Shown here: piece after piece, positions 7,878 through 18,376 of the stretch
Position numbering within the stretch: the first letter of the stretch is position 1
How the letters are laid out: every line of letters begins with the position of its first letter
NCBI GenBank assembly: GCA_021805275.1
Contig: JAJZFQ010000192.1
Location: 62,001 to 126,000 of the forward strand
DNA from: Pseudomonadota bacterium
GTDB lineage: Bacteria > Pseudomonadota > Gammaproteobacteria > Steroidobacterales > Steroidobacteraceae
Reading direction: 5' to 3'
Length of the DNA: 64,000 nucleotides
Made by a program: the position numbers and the translations under genes
Notes under the pieces: generated by a model
Database searches by the model: none
The model's input: only the letters and a program-made list of their open reading frames with translations
Told to the model about the DNA's origin: nothing

Positions 7878-10800
7878 ATGAATGAGCCGATGGTGCTGAT
7901 GCTGCCGGGCGCTCCGGCCCTCTCCGGCTTCCGAATCGAGAAGCTGCTCGTACGGGTGCGCGCGCTCGAGCCCGCGGTTACGGCGCTCAGCGCGCGTTTC
8001 GTGCATTTCGCGGCGCTCGAGCGAGCCCTCTCGGGGGCCGAACGGCAGCGCCTGGAGCGCCTACTGCGCTACGGACCGACCCTCCCGCCGGGGCGCGAAG
8101 GCGGGCAGGGACTGTGGGTGGTGCCGCGCGAGGGCACCCTCTCGCCGTGGTCGAGCAAGGCGAGCGATATCGCGCGGGCCTGCGGCCTCACTGCGGTGCA
8201 GCGGATCGAGCGCGGCATCGAGTACCGCGTGAGCGCCGAGGCGGCGCTCTGCGGCGCCGCGCTCGAGCGCCTCGGCGCGGCGCTGCTCGACCGAATGACC
8301 GAGATGGTGCTGCTCGATGCAGCGGATGCCGCGCGCCTGTTCGTGCACTCCCCGCCACGGCCGGTGCGCCGTATCGCCCTCGCCGGCGGACGCGCGGCGC
8401 TCGAGCAGGCGAACCGGGAGATGGGTCTCGCTCTGTCCGCCGAGGAAATCGACTACCTTCTCGAGAGCTTCGCGCGGCTCGGGCGCGATCCGACCGACGC
8501 CGAGTTGATGATGTTCGCGCAGGCGAACTCGGAGCACTGCCGGCACAAGATCTTCAACGCGCGCTGGATCATCGACGGGGGCGAGCGCCCCGAGTCGCTG
8601 TTCGCGATGATCCGCTACACGCACGAGTGCCATCCGCAGGGGGTGCTCTCGGCCTACCGCGACAATGCCGCGGTCATCGAGGGATCGCCCGGCGTGCGCT
8701 ATTTCCCCGATCCGCGCACCGGCGCCTATCGGCACAGCGCCGAGCCCATCGACATTCTGATGAAGGTGGAGACTCACAACCACCCCACCGCGATCTCGCC
8801 GTTCCCGGGCGCGGCCACCGGCTCCGGCGGTGAGATCCGCGACGAGGGCGCGACCGGCCGAGGCGCCAAGCCCAAGGCGGGCCTCACCGGCTTTACGGTC
8901 TCGAATCTCGCCATCCCGGGCTACACGCGTCCGTGGGAGCAACCCTTCGGCCGGCCGGAGCGCATCGCCTCGGCGCTGGAGATCATGCTGGAGGCGCCGA
9001 TCGGCGCGGCATCCTTCAACAACGAGTTCGGCCGCCCAGCGATCTACGGCTACTTCCGTACGTTCGAGCAGCATGGGCCAGGCGATCCGCCGGGGCGTGT
9101 GCGTGGCTACCACAAGCCGATCATGATCGCCGGCGGACTCGGCAGCATTCGCCGCTCGCACGTCGAGAAGTGCGAGGTGCCTGCCGGGGCGCGGCTGATC
9201 GTGCTCGGCGGACCGGCCATGCTGATCGGGCTTGGCGGCGGGGCGGCCTCGTCCGTTGGCAGCGGTGCCTCGCACGCCGAGCTCGATTTCGCCTCCGTGC
9301 AGCGCGGCAACGCCGAGATGCAGCGCCGCGCGCAGGAGGTCATCGACGGCTGCTGGGCGCTCGGGGAGCGCAACCCGATTCTTCTGATCCACGACGTCGG
9401 TGCCGGCGGTCTGTCCAACGCCGTCCCCGAGGCGGTGGCGCACAGCCATCGCGGAGCGCGCGTGGACCTGCGCGCGATCCCGAGTGCCGAGTCCGGTCTC
9501 TCCCCGCTCGAGCTGTGGTGCAATGAGGCGCAGGAGCGCTACGTCGTGGTGGTGAGCCCGGCCGATCTGCCGGTGTTTCAGGCGCTCGCCGAGCGCGAGC
9601 GCTGCCCGTTCGCCGTCATCGGCGAGCTTGATGACACCGGTTGCCTGACGGTGCGCGATCCGCTGCTCGGCGGTAATCCGGTCGTCATGCCGCTCGATGT
9701 GCTGCTCGGCAAGCCGCCGCGCATGGTGCGCGACGTGCGTAGCATCACGGCGCCTTGCCGTCCCTTCGACATCTCCTCCATCAGCGTACGCGAGGCGACC
9801 TACCGCGTGCTGCGCGTGCCGGCAGTGGCCGACAAGACGTTCCTCATCACCATCGGCGATCGCACCGTCGGCGGGCTGGTGAGCCGCGATCCACTGGTCG
9901 GCCCCTGGCAGGTGCCAGTGAGCGATGTGGCGGTCACGATGGCCGACCACCAGGGCATACGGGGCGAGGCGATGGCCATGGGCGAGCGCACACCGGTCGC
10001 CGTGCTCGATGCGCCCGCCTCGGGCCGCCTGGCCGTCGCCGAGGCGATCACCAACATCCTCGCGGCGGACATCGGCGCGCTCACCGAGATCCGCCTGTCA
10101 GCCAACTGGATGGCCGCCTGCGGTGAGCCGGGAGAGGACGCGGCGCTCTACGAGACCGTGCGCGCCGTGGGCCGCGAGCTCTGTCCGGCGCTCGGCATTG
10201 CCATACCCGTGGGCAAGGACTCGCTGTCCATGCGCACGCGCTGGTCGGATGCCGACGGCGAGAAGGCCGTGATCGCCCCCGTGTCGCTGATCGTCTCCGC
10301 ATTCGCGCCGGTGGGGGATGTGCGCCGGACCCTGACGCCGGTGCTGCGCGCCGATCCGGCGACCGCATTGTGGCTGATCGATTTCGGCCGGCAACGACTG
10401 GGCGGCTCGGCGCTCGCGCAGGCGTACGGGGAACTCGGCACCGAGCCGGCGGATCTGGATGATGCGCAGTATCTGGTGCGGCTGGCCGCTGCGCTCACCG
10501 AGCTGCGCGGCGCGCAGCTGCTGCTTGCCTACCATGACCGCTCGGATGGCGGTCTGCTCATCACGCTGCTGGAGATGGCCTTCGCCGCTCATTGCGGTCT
10601 TGCCATCGAGCTGCCGCGCGATCGCGGCGTGCCTCTCGCTCAGCTGTTCGCCGAGGAGCCTGGGGTGGTCGTGCAGGTCCGGGCGCGCGACGAGGAGCGC
10701 TTGCGCGAGGTGCTGCAGCGGCATGGACTCACCGATTGCGCGGTGCGCCTCGGCGCACCGCAGACGGCGCTGCGCGTGCGGGTCGACTGCGCCGCAGAAT

Positions 10801-11774
10801 GCGTGCTCGATGAGCCCTGGCGCGAGCTGCGTGCGGCCTGGTCAGAGACATCGTGGCAGATGCGCCGCCTGCGCGACGACCCGCAGTGCGCCGACGAGGA
10901 GTACGCCGCGCAGCGCGATGAGCGGGACCCGGGTCTTGCCGTCGCCCTCGGCTTCGATCCCGAAGAGGACATCGCCGCGCCGTATATCGCAGCCGGCGCT
11001 CGCCCGAGCATCGCGGTGCTGCGCGAGCAGGGCGTGAACAGCCACAACGAGACCGCGTTCATTTTCGAGCGCGCCGGGTTCGCGCCGTACGATGTGCACA
11101 TGAGCGATCTGGCCACCGGGCGCCAGGCGCTCGACAAGTTCGCCGGACTGGTGGCCTGCGGCGGGTTCTCCTACGGCGATGTGCTCGGCGCTGGCGAGGG
11201 TTGGGCGAAGTCGATTCTGTTCAACGACGCGCTGCGCGAGCAGTTCCAGGTGTTCTTTGAGCGCTCCGACACGTTCGCGCTCGGCGTGTGCAACGGCTGC
11301 CAGATGTTCGCCGCGCTGAAGAGCATCATTCCGGGCACCGAGCACTGGCCGCGCTTCGTGCGTAACCGCAGCGAGCAGTACGAGTCGCGCCTGACCCTGG
11401 TCGAGGTTCTCGACAGCCCCTCGGTGCTGCTCGCCGGCATGGCCGGCTCGGTGCTGCCGATTGCGGTGGCGCATGGCGAGGGGCGCGTCGAGTTCGCCGA
11501 TGCGCGCCAGGAGGCGGGCTGCCAGGGCGGCGGCCTCGTGGCGGTGCGCTACGTCGATCATCACCGCAGCGTCGCGCGCTCGTATCCGTACAACCCCAAT
11601 GGCTCGCCGCATGGGATTGCAGCTCTCAGCAGTGCTGACGGTCGGGTGACCATCACCATGCCGCATCCGGAGCGCTCGGTGCGCTACACGCAGAACTCCT
11701 GGCGGCCGGAGGATGCGGGGGAGTACAGCGGCTGGATGCGGCTGTTCAGGAATGCGCGCAAGTTCGTCGGCTGA
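7878..11774 (+). CDS. purL: Phosphoribosylformylglycinamidine synthase (large type)
   Basis: A 1298-residue single-chain enzyme for the fourth step of de novo purine synthesis, converting FGAR, glutamine and ATP to FGAM. The N-terminal PurS-like part ([14 protein letters not shown]) is followed by duplicated AIRS-like ATP-binding halves ([19 protein letters not shown] and related motifs from about residue 295). The C-terminal class I glutaminase begins near residue 1040, with the catalytic cysteine in GVCNGCQMF and the histidine in MPHPERS. Length is typical of proteobacteria. An alternative ATG at 7890 would match the family N-terminus equally well. Its 3' end overlaps the convergent gene on the other strand by 29 bp. 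Confidence 0.97.
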   Translation: MNEPMVLMLPGAPALSGFRIEKLLVRVRALEPAVTALSARFVHFAALERALSGAERQRLERLLRYGPTLPPGREGGQGLWVVPREGTLSPWSSKASDIARACGLTAVQRIERGIEYRVSAEAALCGAALERLGAALLDRMTEMVLLDAADAARLFVHSPPRPVRRIALAGGRAALEQANREMGLALSAEEIDYLLESFARLGRDPTDAELMMFAQANSEHCRHKIFNARWIIDGGERPESLFAMIRYTHECHPQGVLSAYRDNAAVIEGSPGVRYFPDPRTGAYRHSAEPIDILMKVETHNHPTAISPFPGAATGSGGEIRDEGATGRGAKPKAGLTGFTVSNLAIPGYTRPWEQPFGRPERIASALEIMLEAPIGAASFNNEFGRPAIYGYFRTFEQHGPGDPPGRVRGYHKPIMIAGGLGSIRRSHVEKCEVPAGARLIVLGGPAMLIGLGGGAASSVGSGASHAELDFASVQRGNAEMQRRAQEVIDGCWALGERNPILLIHDVGAGGLSNAVPEAVAHSHRGARVDLRAIPSAESGLSPLELWCNEAQERYVVVVSPADLPVFQALAERERCPFAVIGELDDTGCLTVRDPLLGGNPVVMPLDVLLGKPPRMVRDVRSITAPCRPFDISSISVREATYRVLRVPAVADKTFLITIGDRTVGGLVSRDPLVGPWQVPVSDVAVTMADHQGIRGEAMAMGERTPVAVLDAPASGRLAVAEAITNILAADIGALTEIRLSANWMAACGEPGEDAALYETVRAVGRELCPALGIAIPVGKDSLSMRTRWSDADGEKAVIAPVSLIVSAFAPVGDVRRTLTPVLRADPATALWLIDFGRQRLGGSALAQAYGELGTEPADLDDAQYLVRLAAALTELRGAQLLLAYHDRSDGGLLITLLEMAFAAHCGLAIELPRDRGVPLAQLFAEEPGVVVQVRARDEERLREVLQRHGLTDCAVRLGAPQTALRVRVDCAAECVLDEPWRELRAAWSETSWQMRRLRDDPQCADEEYAAQRDERDPGLAVALGFDPEEDIAAPYIAAGARPSIAVLREQGVNSHNETAFIFERAGFAPYDVHMSDLATGRQALDKFAGLVACGGFSYGDVLGAGEGWAKSILFNDALREQFQVFFERSDTFALGVCNGCQMFAALKSIIPGTEHWPRFVRNRSEQYESRLTLVEVLDSPSVLLAGMAGSVLPIAVAHGEGRVEFADARQEAGCQGGGLVAVRYVDHHRSVARSYPYNPNGSPHGIAALSSADGRVTITMPHPERSVRYTQNSWRPEDAGEYSGWMRLFRNARKFVG

Positions 11775-12594
11775 GACCGACGGGGGCGGACGCAGCGTTG
11801 TTCTGTCGCGCGGCTATCTGCTCGCGCAGCAGCCGGAACATGTCCAGGTACCGCGGAGTGCCGCTTTGCACGTAGGCGATCTTTAACGCATCGAGCATCA
11901 GCATCTCCGGATTGAGACTCGCTGACTGCAGCAGCGCTGCCGGGGTGAATGCCTTGACACGCCAGCGGGACTGCGACCACAGTAGCAGCGAGGCCAGCCG
12001 CTCCATGACGAACACCTTCGCAGGTGCGGACTTCACGCCGTAGCGCACCGCGACGTTCAGCCCCTGCCCGAGCGGTGAGAGTCCCTCCTCGGCGATCGCG
12101 AACAGCCGCTCGCCCTGGCGCAGCCACTCCCGCCAGAACGCCGGCTTCGCCACGAAATAATTGCAGAAGATTGTATTGAGCGAGCTCATCACCGCCTGGT
12201 CGGTCCGGAACTTCGGCGCGACCAGCACGGCGCTCTGCGTGAAGGTCTCACCGTTGCCGTGATGCATGATGGCGTGCTCGATGATGTTCAGTGCGAAGGC
12301 CATGTGGTCAAAGTAAGGTGAGAACGATATGACGTCCGCGTCTTCCCCATGCTGCTCGATCAGTCTCACGACGGTGCTGGCGTCGAGGCCGGTCTTGGCA
12401 CGGAACTTCGATGAGAAAATGCCGTAGTAGGTGTCCGGCTCTAGTGTGCGGTTCAGCAGCGTGTGTCGAAATGTCCAGTACTCGCGCCAGTCGGGCCGGT
12501 CGTTGGCGAGGTTGTCGAGCGGCAGGAAGCCCGGATCGAGATCCGCGCGCGTCTTGTCGGAATAATAGATCTGATAGATCTCACTCTTGGCCAT
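11746..12594 (-). CDS. Conserved protein of unknown function in putative flagellin-modification operon
   Basis: A 282-residue soluble protein beginning [13 protein letters not shown], with [18 protein letters not shown] near the N-terminus and a His-rich patch ([11 protein letters not shown]) around 115-125. No signal peptide or membrane helix is seen. The ATG at 12594 overlaps the sulfotransferase stop by 14 bp, so the two are coupled. The N-terminus recalls proteins found beside sugar- and polysaccharide-modifying enzymes, where a glycosyltransferase-like fold is possible, but I do not recognise a catalytic motif. The last 29 bp overlap the end of purL on the opposite strand. Function unknown; a role in decorating the flagellar glycan is inferred from position only. 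Confidence 0.75.
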   Translation of the reverse strand: MAKSEIYQIYYSDKTRADLDPGFLPLDNLANDRPDWREYWTFRHTLLNRTLEPDTYYGIFSSKFRAKTGLDASTVVRLIEQHGEDADVISFSPYFDHMAFALNIIEHAIMHHGNGETFTQSAVLVAPKFRTDQAVMSSLNTIFCNYFVAKPAFWREWLRQGERLFAIAEEGLSPLGQGLNVAVRYGVKSAPAKVFVMERLASLLLWSQSRWRVKAFTPAALLQSASLNPEMLMLDALKIAYVQSGTPRYLDMFRLLREQIAARQNNAASAPVGLSRRTCAHS

Positions 12595-13759
12595 TCGCGG
12601 CGCCTCCTGAGTTGCTCTGGGCTGGCTGGAGGCGTTCCTGCATGAGCGCATCGAGCAGCCGCAGTGGGTCCTCGCACGGCAGACGCCCCTCGCTGGCGCC
12701 GTGGCGCATCCAGTGCTCATAAGGGTCGGCACCGGCAGCGATTACGTCGGGGTTTTTGCGCCGGTACCAGTCGCTGCGCAGACAGTCCCCGAGCATCGCC
12801 GAGCCAGGTGTGGCGACTGCGCTGATCAGCCGTGAAATGTTTGCCGTGCGCACGGTGGTCGACGCCGCGACGCCGCCGAAGTGAGCGCGGAAGTCCTCCA
12901 GCGCGGTGCGCACCGTACGCTCGCACCCGCGATAGCCTGCAAAGATGCGCTCCAGCATGGCTTCGTCGAGTGACTGATCGCGTGCCGCCGCCGCGAGCGC
13001 CGCATACACAGATGCGAGCCAGTCCGTACCGAATGGATCGGCGAGTGCGCCGTCATGGCGCTGACGGTGCAGATCACGCCGGAGAAACGCCTCGATGGCT
13101 GTCTCGTCGCGATGCGTCAGATCGACCTGCAGGGCGGAGCCGATGCGGGCGATCTGCCCACGCCAGTCGGCGAGAAAAGTCGGGTATTCGACGAACACGC
13201 GCGGCATTGAGCGTGAACAGCGTTCGGCCAGCAGGCTGTACTTCAGCCACAGTGCGGCCGCGAGCTGCGGGGAGGTCGCATCGCGGCCAGCGAGCGAGGC
13301 GATGACTTCCTGCGGGTGGCGGATCGCGATCACCGCGGCCGGCGCCAAGCCGGCGCGGCGGGCCGCTTCGAACCACAGGTCCGCCAGCGCCGTGATCCGC
13401 GGCTCCTTGATGAGAACGAGCGGTGCGGTGCCGAGCGTAGCGAGGAAGGTACCGATCTCGGCGAGGCTCGTCGCACGTGCCTGCGGTCCGATGGTTGTCG
13501 GATCCTGCAGGCGCAGCGTCGGGTCGTACCAGCTGCTGTCGTGATCTGCCAGGATGCGCTCATTGATCGCCAGCGCCACACTCGGTTCCCAATGACCGAG
13601 CGGATTGCCCTGATTGGCGCCGAGCAGATCCGTCGGGAGGGTGCCGCCGCAGAGCGAGAGCACGCGCGTCAATGCGGAGGTTCCCGAGCGGCCCACGCCG
13701 AGCACGAACAGGGCGATGCGGCGACCCGCCGCGCCGCGGACGAGCTGCGGGTCACTCAT
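12581..13759 (-). CDS. PAPS-dependent sulfotransferase family protein with C-terminal NPDV-type module
   Basis: A 392-residue protein. The N-terminus carries the sulfotransferase 5'-phosphosulfate loop (GVGRSGTSAL, 21-30). A segment around 150-165 (IKEPRI, then AVIAIRHPQEVIASL) matches the 3'-phosphate-binding region. These enzymes move sulfate from PAPS to a hydroxyl or amine. The last 60 residues hold a DWYRRKNPDV...DPYEHWMRHGASEGR module, a motif often fused to bacterial glycosyltransferases. The ATG overlaps the GT41 stop (ATGA) and the 3' end overlaps the next gene, so the three form one coupled operon. A longer upstream frame exists but is a shadow of the GT41 gene. Substrate unknown; a flagellin glycan is plausible. 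Confidence 0.82.
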   Translation of the reverse strand: MSDPQLVRGAAGRRIALFVLGVGRSGTSALTRVLSLCGGTLPTDLLGANQGNPLGHWEPSVALAINERILADHDSSWYDPTLRLQDPTTIGPQARATSLAEIGTFLATLGTAPLVLIKEPRITALADLWFEAARRAGLAPAAVIAIRHPQEVIASLAGRDATSPQLAAALWLKYSLLAERCSRSMPRVFVEYPTFLADWRGQIARIGSALQVDLTHRDETAIEAFLRRDLHRQRHDGALADPFGTDWLASVYAALAAAARDQSLDEAMLERIFAGYRGCERTVRTALEDFRAHFGGVAASTTVRTANISRLISAVATPGSAMLGDCLRSDWYRRKNPDVIAAGADPYEHWMRHGASEGRLPCEDPLRLLDALMQERLQPAQSNSGGAANGQE

Positions 13760-16344
13760 GGATCCGTCTCTGAGATTACGGAGTCGTGTGGCGCTGCGAG
13801 CGGACCGTCCGCCGAAAGGTGCGCGGGCGGCAGGCCCGCAAGATGCCGCTCGTGCATCTGCCGGTAGAGGGACTCGAGGCTGCGGGTGAAGTTCGCTGTG
13901 TTGAACAGGCTGGAGGCGTTGCGGCTGTCCGCCAGGCGCTGTCTGAGGGCCGCGAGCTGCGGTGCATCGGTGGCGAGCTCGATGGCCCGCCGCTCGTAGT
14001 CCGCCGGGCTGTCGGTAATGAGCGCCTCGAGTCCGGCGGAGGTAAGAATGCTGGCCGCCATCCGCGCCGCGAAGGCCTCGCCGCGGCAGGTGAGGACCGG
14101 CAGGTTTGCCCACAGAGCATCGCTCGCCGTCGTGCCGGCGTTGTACGGCAGCGTGTCAAGAAACAGATCCGCCGCCTGGTAGCGCGCCAGATATTCCCCG
14201 CCGGGCAGTGGTCCGCCGAAAACGAGCCGGTGCGGATCGATGCCGCGTTTCAGCGCTTGCAGGCGCAGATTGCGTGCTGTCGCGGCCGTTCCGGCGAGCA
14301 GGAACAGTACGCTGCCCGGCACGGCCACCAGGATCCGCATCCAGCTGTCAAACGTCTGCGGCACGATCTTGTAGCTGGCGTTAAAGCAACAGAATACGAA
14401 CCCGTGCTCCGGCAGACCGAATGCGGCGCGGGTGTTCGGTCCCGAGGGGAGCGGCCGCTTCGAATCGTTGACCTGATAGCTCGGCAGGTAGGCGATCTTC
14501 TCGGTGTAGTGCGCCCGAGCGTGCTCCGGAACGAGGACGGGGTCGGCAATCAGGTAGTCCATGAACGGCGCGCCAAGGGTGCCGAGATACCCCAGGTAGC
14601 TCACCTGCACGGGTGCCGGTCGCAGCGCCTTGATGCGCGGACGGGCCTCGAGCGTGTAGCCGCCGAGGTCGACTGCGATGTCGATTCCCAGTTCGCGCGC
14701 CTGCTGCGAGATCTGGTGGTCGGACTGATTCCCCACCGGCAGGAAGCGGTCGAATGCGCCCTCGAGGCGCATGCGCAGTGTGTCGCGGACGTCCGGACCG
14801 AGGGAGAACGCAGTGAGCTCGAATTGAGAGCGGTCATGCATCTCGAACAGTTCGGCGCTGAGGGCCGCAACCGCGTGATTGCGGAAATCGGCGGAAAAGT
14901 ATGCGACGCGGATCTTATCGTTGCGCCTGCGGGGAGGCGGGGGAGGCAGCGGACGGCGCGTGGTGCACCGCTCGCGTGCCCAGATCTGTGCCGCCTGACG
15001 TTGCAGCGGCAGTGAATCGAGCAGCGCCAGCAGCGTGAACGGCGGCACGACCGCAGCGCCGCGCTGTACGCCGGCGGTGATTTCGGCAATGTCGGCCTCA
15101 AAGCCGTGCCAATCGCAGATCTGCATGCGCGCATGGCGCTGCTCGCCGCGTACAAAGTTCGAATCCGGGTCCAGCAGCAACGCCTGCTCGTAGCTCGCGA
15201 TCGCCTCCTCGGGAGATTTGGTCAGCAAAAGCGCCGCGCCGTGATTTCGAAAGGTGTCCGCGTCGCGCCGGCCGAACGTCAGGGCCTGCTCAAAGCTCGC
15301 GAGCGCCTCCGGAACGCGCTGCAGCGCTTGCAGAGTCACGCCCCGATTGAAGTGAGCATCCGCAAACCCCGATTCCGCCTCCAGCGCGCGCGCATAGCTG
15401 GCCAGCGCCTCCTCGTGCTGCTGGAGGGCGGCCAGCGTCACCCCGAGATTGCTGTGCGCGGCTGGACTGTCCGGGTCGAGGGCGAGGGCGCGCCTGAATT
15501 CCGCGATCGCCTCCTCGTGGCGCTCGAGCTTGTGCAGTACCAGACCGTGATTATTGCGGGCCTCCAGGTAATCGGCGCGCAGCGCGAGCGCCTGCTCGAT
15601 GTGCCGCAATGCCTCCTCGTGGCGTCCGAGCCGGTAGAGTGCGGCACCAAGGTTGTTGAGAGTTTCGGCGCGGCCGGGACGCAGGTGCAGCGCCCGCTCA
15701 TAAGCGCCTACCGCTTCCTCATAGCGACCGAGATCGTGCAGGGTCGCTCCGCGGTTGTTGTGCGCATCCGCATGATCCGGCTTGGCCTGCAGCGCACGCT
15801 CGTAGCTCTCCAGGGCCGGCTCCAGCCGGCCCAGCTGCCGCAATACGGTGCCGCGGTTGTTCCACGCCTGGGCGTGGCCCGGCTGGCGGGAAAGGGTCTG
15901 CTCATAGCACCAGAATGCCTCAAGGTACTCGCCCATGAAATGCCAGGTAACACCGCGGTTGTAGTGCGCGTCGGCGAAATCCGGCCGCAGAGCGAGTGCG
16001 CGCTCGTAGCAACCGAGGGCTTCCCGGTGACGCCCGAGGTCGCGCAGCGTGCTGCCGTAATGGTTCAGCGCGTGCACGTCATGCGGCGCGGCTGCCACCG
16101 CCCGAGCAAACTGCTCGGCCGCTTCGGCCGTGCGGCCCGCCTGTGCCAGGATGATCCCGAGCAGGCTGAGTGCCCCGGAATGGGACGGATGGCGCTGCAG
16201 GAGCGAGCGGCACAATGTATGCGCCGCTTCCGGCTGGCCAGCCTGCACCAGGCTCAGCGCGCGGCGGAGCGTCTCTGTGGGCGCCGTCGCGGCAGGAGAT
16301 GGTCGAGGAATGCGTGCGGTGGCAGTTCGGCGCCCTTTGCTCAT
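13756..16344 (-). CDS. TPR-repeat O-GlcNAc-transferase-like protein (GT41, SPINDLY type)
   Basis: An 862-residue cytoplasmic protein. Residues about 23-400 contain roughly eleven 34-residue TPRs (repeated pattern ALRxDxADAHxNxGxxLxxLGRxEEA). Residues about 450-850 form the GT41 catalytic region: RVAYFSADFRNHAV, DYLIADPVLVP, FCCFNASYKIVP and LDTLPYNAGTTASDALW are the expected nucleotide-sugar-binding motifs. Bacterial relatives O-glycosylate proteins, including flagellins. It lies 79 bp downstream of fliS in the same direction, with no terminator seen in the gap, and overlaps the sulfotransferase gene by 4 bp. Flagellin is therefore the likely acceptor, though only by context. Confidence 0.88.
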   Translation of the reverse strand: MSKGRRTATARIPRPSPAATAPTETLRRALSLVQAGQPEAAHTLCRSLLQRHPSHSGALSLLGIILAQAGRTAEAAEQFARAVAAAPHDVHALNHYGSTLRDLGRHREALGCYERALALRPDFADAHYNRGVTWHFMGEYLEAFWCYEQTLSRQPGHAQAWNNRGTVLRQLGRLEPALESYERALQAKPDHADAHNNRGATLHDLGRYEEAVGAYERALHLRPGRAETLNNLGAALYRLGRHEEALRHIEQALALRADYLEARNNHGLVLHKLERHEEAIAEFRRALALDPDSPAAHSNLGVTLAALQQHEEALASYARALEAESGFADAHFNRGVTLQALQRVPEALASFEQALTFGRRDADTFRNHGAALLLTKSPEEAIASYEQALLLDPDSNFVRGEQRHARMQICDWHGFEADIAEITAGVQRGAAVVPPFTLLALLDSLPLQRQAAQIWARERCTTRRPLPPPPPRRRNDKIRVAYFSADFRNHAVAALSAELFEMHDRSQFELTAFSLGPDVRDTLRMRLEGAFDRFLPVGNQSDHQISQQARELGIDIAVDLGGYTLEARPRIKALRPAPVQVSYLGYLGTLGAPFMDYLIADPVLVPEHARAHYTEKIAYLPSYQVNDSKRPLPSGPNTRAAFGLPEHGFVFCCFNASYKIVPQTFDSWMRILVAVPGSVLFLLAGTAATARNLRLQALKRGIDPHRLVFGGPLPGGEYLARYQAADLFLDTLPYNAGTTASDALWANLPVLTCRGEAFAARMAASILTSAGLEALITDSPADYERRAIELATDAPQLAALRQRLADSRNASSLFNTANFTRSLESLYRQMHERHLAGLPPAHLSADGPLAAPHDSVISETDP

Positions 16345-16423
16345 GGGGCTACCTTAGTGGGCGCCCGGCGACACCTGCCGTGAATTATGTCGCATTTCCC
16401 TCCCTCGACGGGCCGCCGCTCCG

Positions 16424-16855
16424 TCAGCGTGCGCCACTCGCCGCCGGCACCGCCTCGGCACGCACTTCCGGTCCGATCGCGGCCCAGGCGACCCGGATCT
16501 CCCCAAGAAGTCCCAGCACTTCGGCAACCGCCCCGGCGTCATTGGTCGCGTTCGCCTGCACCAAGCGACGGGTCATGTATTCGTACAGGTCACTGAGATT
16601 CTGCGCAAGGGAGCCGCCGTGGTTCATGTCCAGGCTGCCCCGCAGTTCCGCGAGCAGCACGACAGAACTGTGCAGCAGGCCGGCCTTGCGGGTCACCTCG
16701 CCATTCTCGATGCAGGAACGCGCAGCGGTCAGACGTCCGAGTACGGCATCGAACAGGATCAGCACCAGAGAATGCGGATCCGCGTCTGCGACCGCGCCAT
16801 GGGCACTGACGCTGCGATACGCCGCGAGCTTCGAATGCTGTGAATACGGGTTCAC
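16424..16855 (-). CDS. fliS: Flagellin export chaperone
   Basis: A 143-residue, mostly helical protein that binds the C-terminus of flagellin to prevent cytosolic polymerisation. It matches FliS in length and pattern: the N-terminal YRSVSAHGAVADADPHSLVLILFDA, then RLTAARSCIENGE and LYEYMTRRLVQAN. GGGAG precedes the ATG at a good distance. It follows fliD by 63 bp and has its own FliA-type promoter in that gap, so it may be expressed with flagellin and lead the downstream glycosyltransferase and sulfotransferase genes. Confidence 0.92.
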   Translation of the reverse strand: MNPYSQHSKLAAYRSVSAHGAVADADPHSLVLILFDAVLGRLTAARSCIENGEVTRKAGLLHSSVVLLAELRGSLDMNHGGSLAQNLSDLYEYMTRRLVQANATNDAGAVAEVLGLLGEIRVAWAAIGPEVRAEAVPAASGAR

Positions 16856-16884
16856 CTGTCATACTCCCAATGTCCGTGCCCACT

Positions 16885-16911
16885 ATAGCGGCCCGTCGGG
16901 TGCGAACTTGA
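16885..16911 (-). promoter_or_regulatory. Candidate FliA (sigma28) promoter for fliS and the modification operon
   Basis: On the minus strand, -35 TCAAGTTC is followed after exactly 11 nt by GCCGCTAT (6 of 8 to GCCGATAA). The -35 is identical to that before fliC. Predicted start is near 16878, giving a leader of about 23 nt that contains GGGAG before the fliS ATG. The same -10 region can also be read as a sigma70-like TATAGT. Confidence 0.6.
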
Positions 16912-16918
16912 ACCCGTA

Positions 16919-18337
16919 TCAACCCGAGGAATTCGACCCCGGGGCGCCCGGCAGCGTGGCGAATGCCTGGGTGAGGTAAGAGGAGGTGCTCTGCAACGAG
17001 GACAGCAGGGTATTCAGCGCCGAATACTGCTGCGTGAGGCTCGCGGAGAGTGCGCTCATCTGCTGCGAGAGTTGGGTGCTCTGCTGCGACAGATTGTTTT
17101 CCTGCTGGACCAGACTTTGGCTGAGCGAAGCGATCGGTCCAGTCGAGGCAAGTTGCGCGGTCATCTGCGTATTGAGCGTCGAGGCAATTCCGCCGCTGCC
17201 GCTGAACAGCGCGCTCACGGCGCTGAAATTAGCGCTAAGCGCTGCTGACAGCGTCGAGGTATTCACGCTCAACGAGCCGTCGCTGTTGGCAGTGATGCCG
17301 ACGCTGGCGAGAGAATTGTAGGTCGCAGAGCCGGTGTTGACAAAGCTATCGAGTGCGGAGCTGATCTGGCTCTGCACGCCGCTCAGAGCCGCGTTGCCCA
17401 TCAGAGGGCCCGCCGTATTCGTGGTCGCGTCATAGCCTCCCAGCTGACTGAAGGTCTGCTGCAGGCTGTTATAAGCAGATACGAACGCCTGAATGTTGCT
17501 TGAGACTGCGCTGTTGTTGTCGGCGACAGAAAGTGTCGCCGGCGAGGTGGTCGTGGCGAGCAGATTCAGAGTCAGGCCGCTCAAGGCCGTCGTCACCGTG
17601 TTGCTGCTGCTTGAATAGGTGACGCCGGCGATGGAGATGTTCGCGTCCTGAGCGGCGGTCGTCTGGGTGTAATTAGCGGTGTTGCCAGTGCCGTAGGTGA
17701 GGGCAGACAGGCTGGTGCCGCCGCTGGTCTGGGACACCTGCATCGTGTTCGATACGCCGGTCAGGCTGGAGGTGAGCGCCAGGTGTGCGCCGTCCGTGCC
17801 GGTAATGATGCTGGCCTGGATGCCGGGATTACCACTTGCCGAGTTGATGGCGGCGGCAATGCCGGAAAGCGTGTTGTCGCTGCTGGTGATCGTCACGCTG
17901 AAACTGGCGCCACCGAGGCTCAGCTGCAGCGTCCCTGTGCCGACGGTGCTCGAGCCTCCACCGGCAAATGCAGTCGAAACCAACTGTTGCGCTGCCGCCA
18001 ACTGGTTGACGGCGATACTGTACGAGCCGAGCGTCGCGCTGGAGGCGGCGCTCGCGGTGAACGCGGTCGTATTGCTGCTGGTGGCGCTCAGCGTGCCGAA
18101 CGCACTCGGGGTGTCAATCGCGGTAAGTGCCGATTGAAACTGCGACAGCGCGCCCTTCAGCGTGCCGACCGCGGAAATTTCCGTGCTGACCGACTGCGTG
18201 TGCTGCGTGATGATCGATTGCTGCGGCGCCTCGGTCGCCTGAACCAGCTGCGAGACCAGGCTCGAGACATTGATGACCGAGCCGCCGGCGGCGCCGGCGC
18301 TTGTGTTGCTGGCAACGGAGACAACTGATCCGGACAT
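16919..18337 (-). CDS. fliD: Flagellar filament cap protein
   Basis: A 472-residue HAP2 protein that caps the filament and guides flagellin assembly. The N-terminal coil (INVSSLVSQLVQATEAPQQSI) and C-terminal coil (LSQSLVQQENNLSQQSTQLSQ) have heptad character; the middle is Ser/Thr-rich. A further in-frame start lies at 18427, but the ATG at 18337 has GGAG 10 nt upstream and gives the normal N-terminus (MSGSVVSVASN). It lies between fliC and fliS. The intrinsic terminator after fliC stands just upstream, and no separate promoter is evident, so expression probably relies on partial read-through. Confidence 0.92.
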   Translation of the reverse strand: MSGSVVSVASNTSAGAAGGSVINVSSLVSQLVQATEAPQQSIITQHTQSVSTEISAVGTLKGALSQFQSALTAIDTPSAFGTLSATSSNTTAFTASAASSATLGSYSIAVNQLAAAQQLVSTAFAGGGSSTVGTGTLQLSLGGASFSVTITSSDNTLSGIAAAINSASGNPGIQASIITGTDGAHLALTSSLTGVSNTMQVSQTSGGTSLSALTYGTGNTANYTQTTAAQDANISIAGVTYSSSSNTVTTALSGLTLNLLATTTSPATLSVADNNSAVSSNIQAFVSAYNSLQQTFSQLGGYDATTNTAGPLMGNAALSGVQSQISSALDSFVNTGSATYNSLASVGITANSDGSLSVNTSTLSAALSANFSAVSALFSGSGGIASTLNTQMTAQLASTGPIASLSQSLVQQENNLSQQSTQLSQQMSALSASLTQQYSALNTLLSSLQSTSSYLTQAFATLPGAPGSNSSG

Positions 18338-18376
18338 CTCAGCGGCTCCTCGACCGGCACTGCCGGGGACCTGCGG

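Noticed and set aside
13760..14113. N-terminal extension of the sulfotransferase to 14113
   Set aside because: Inside the GT41 gene and without sulfotransferase features; the ATG at 13759 has a normal ATGA coupling.
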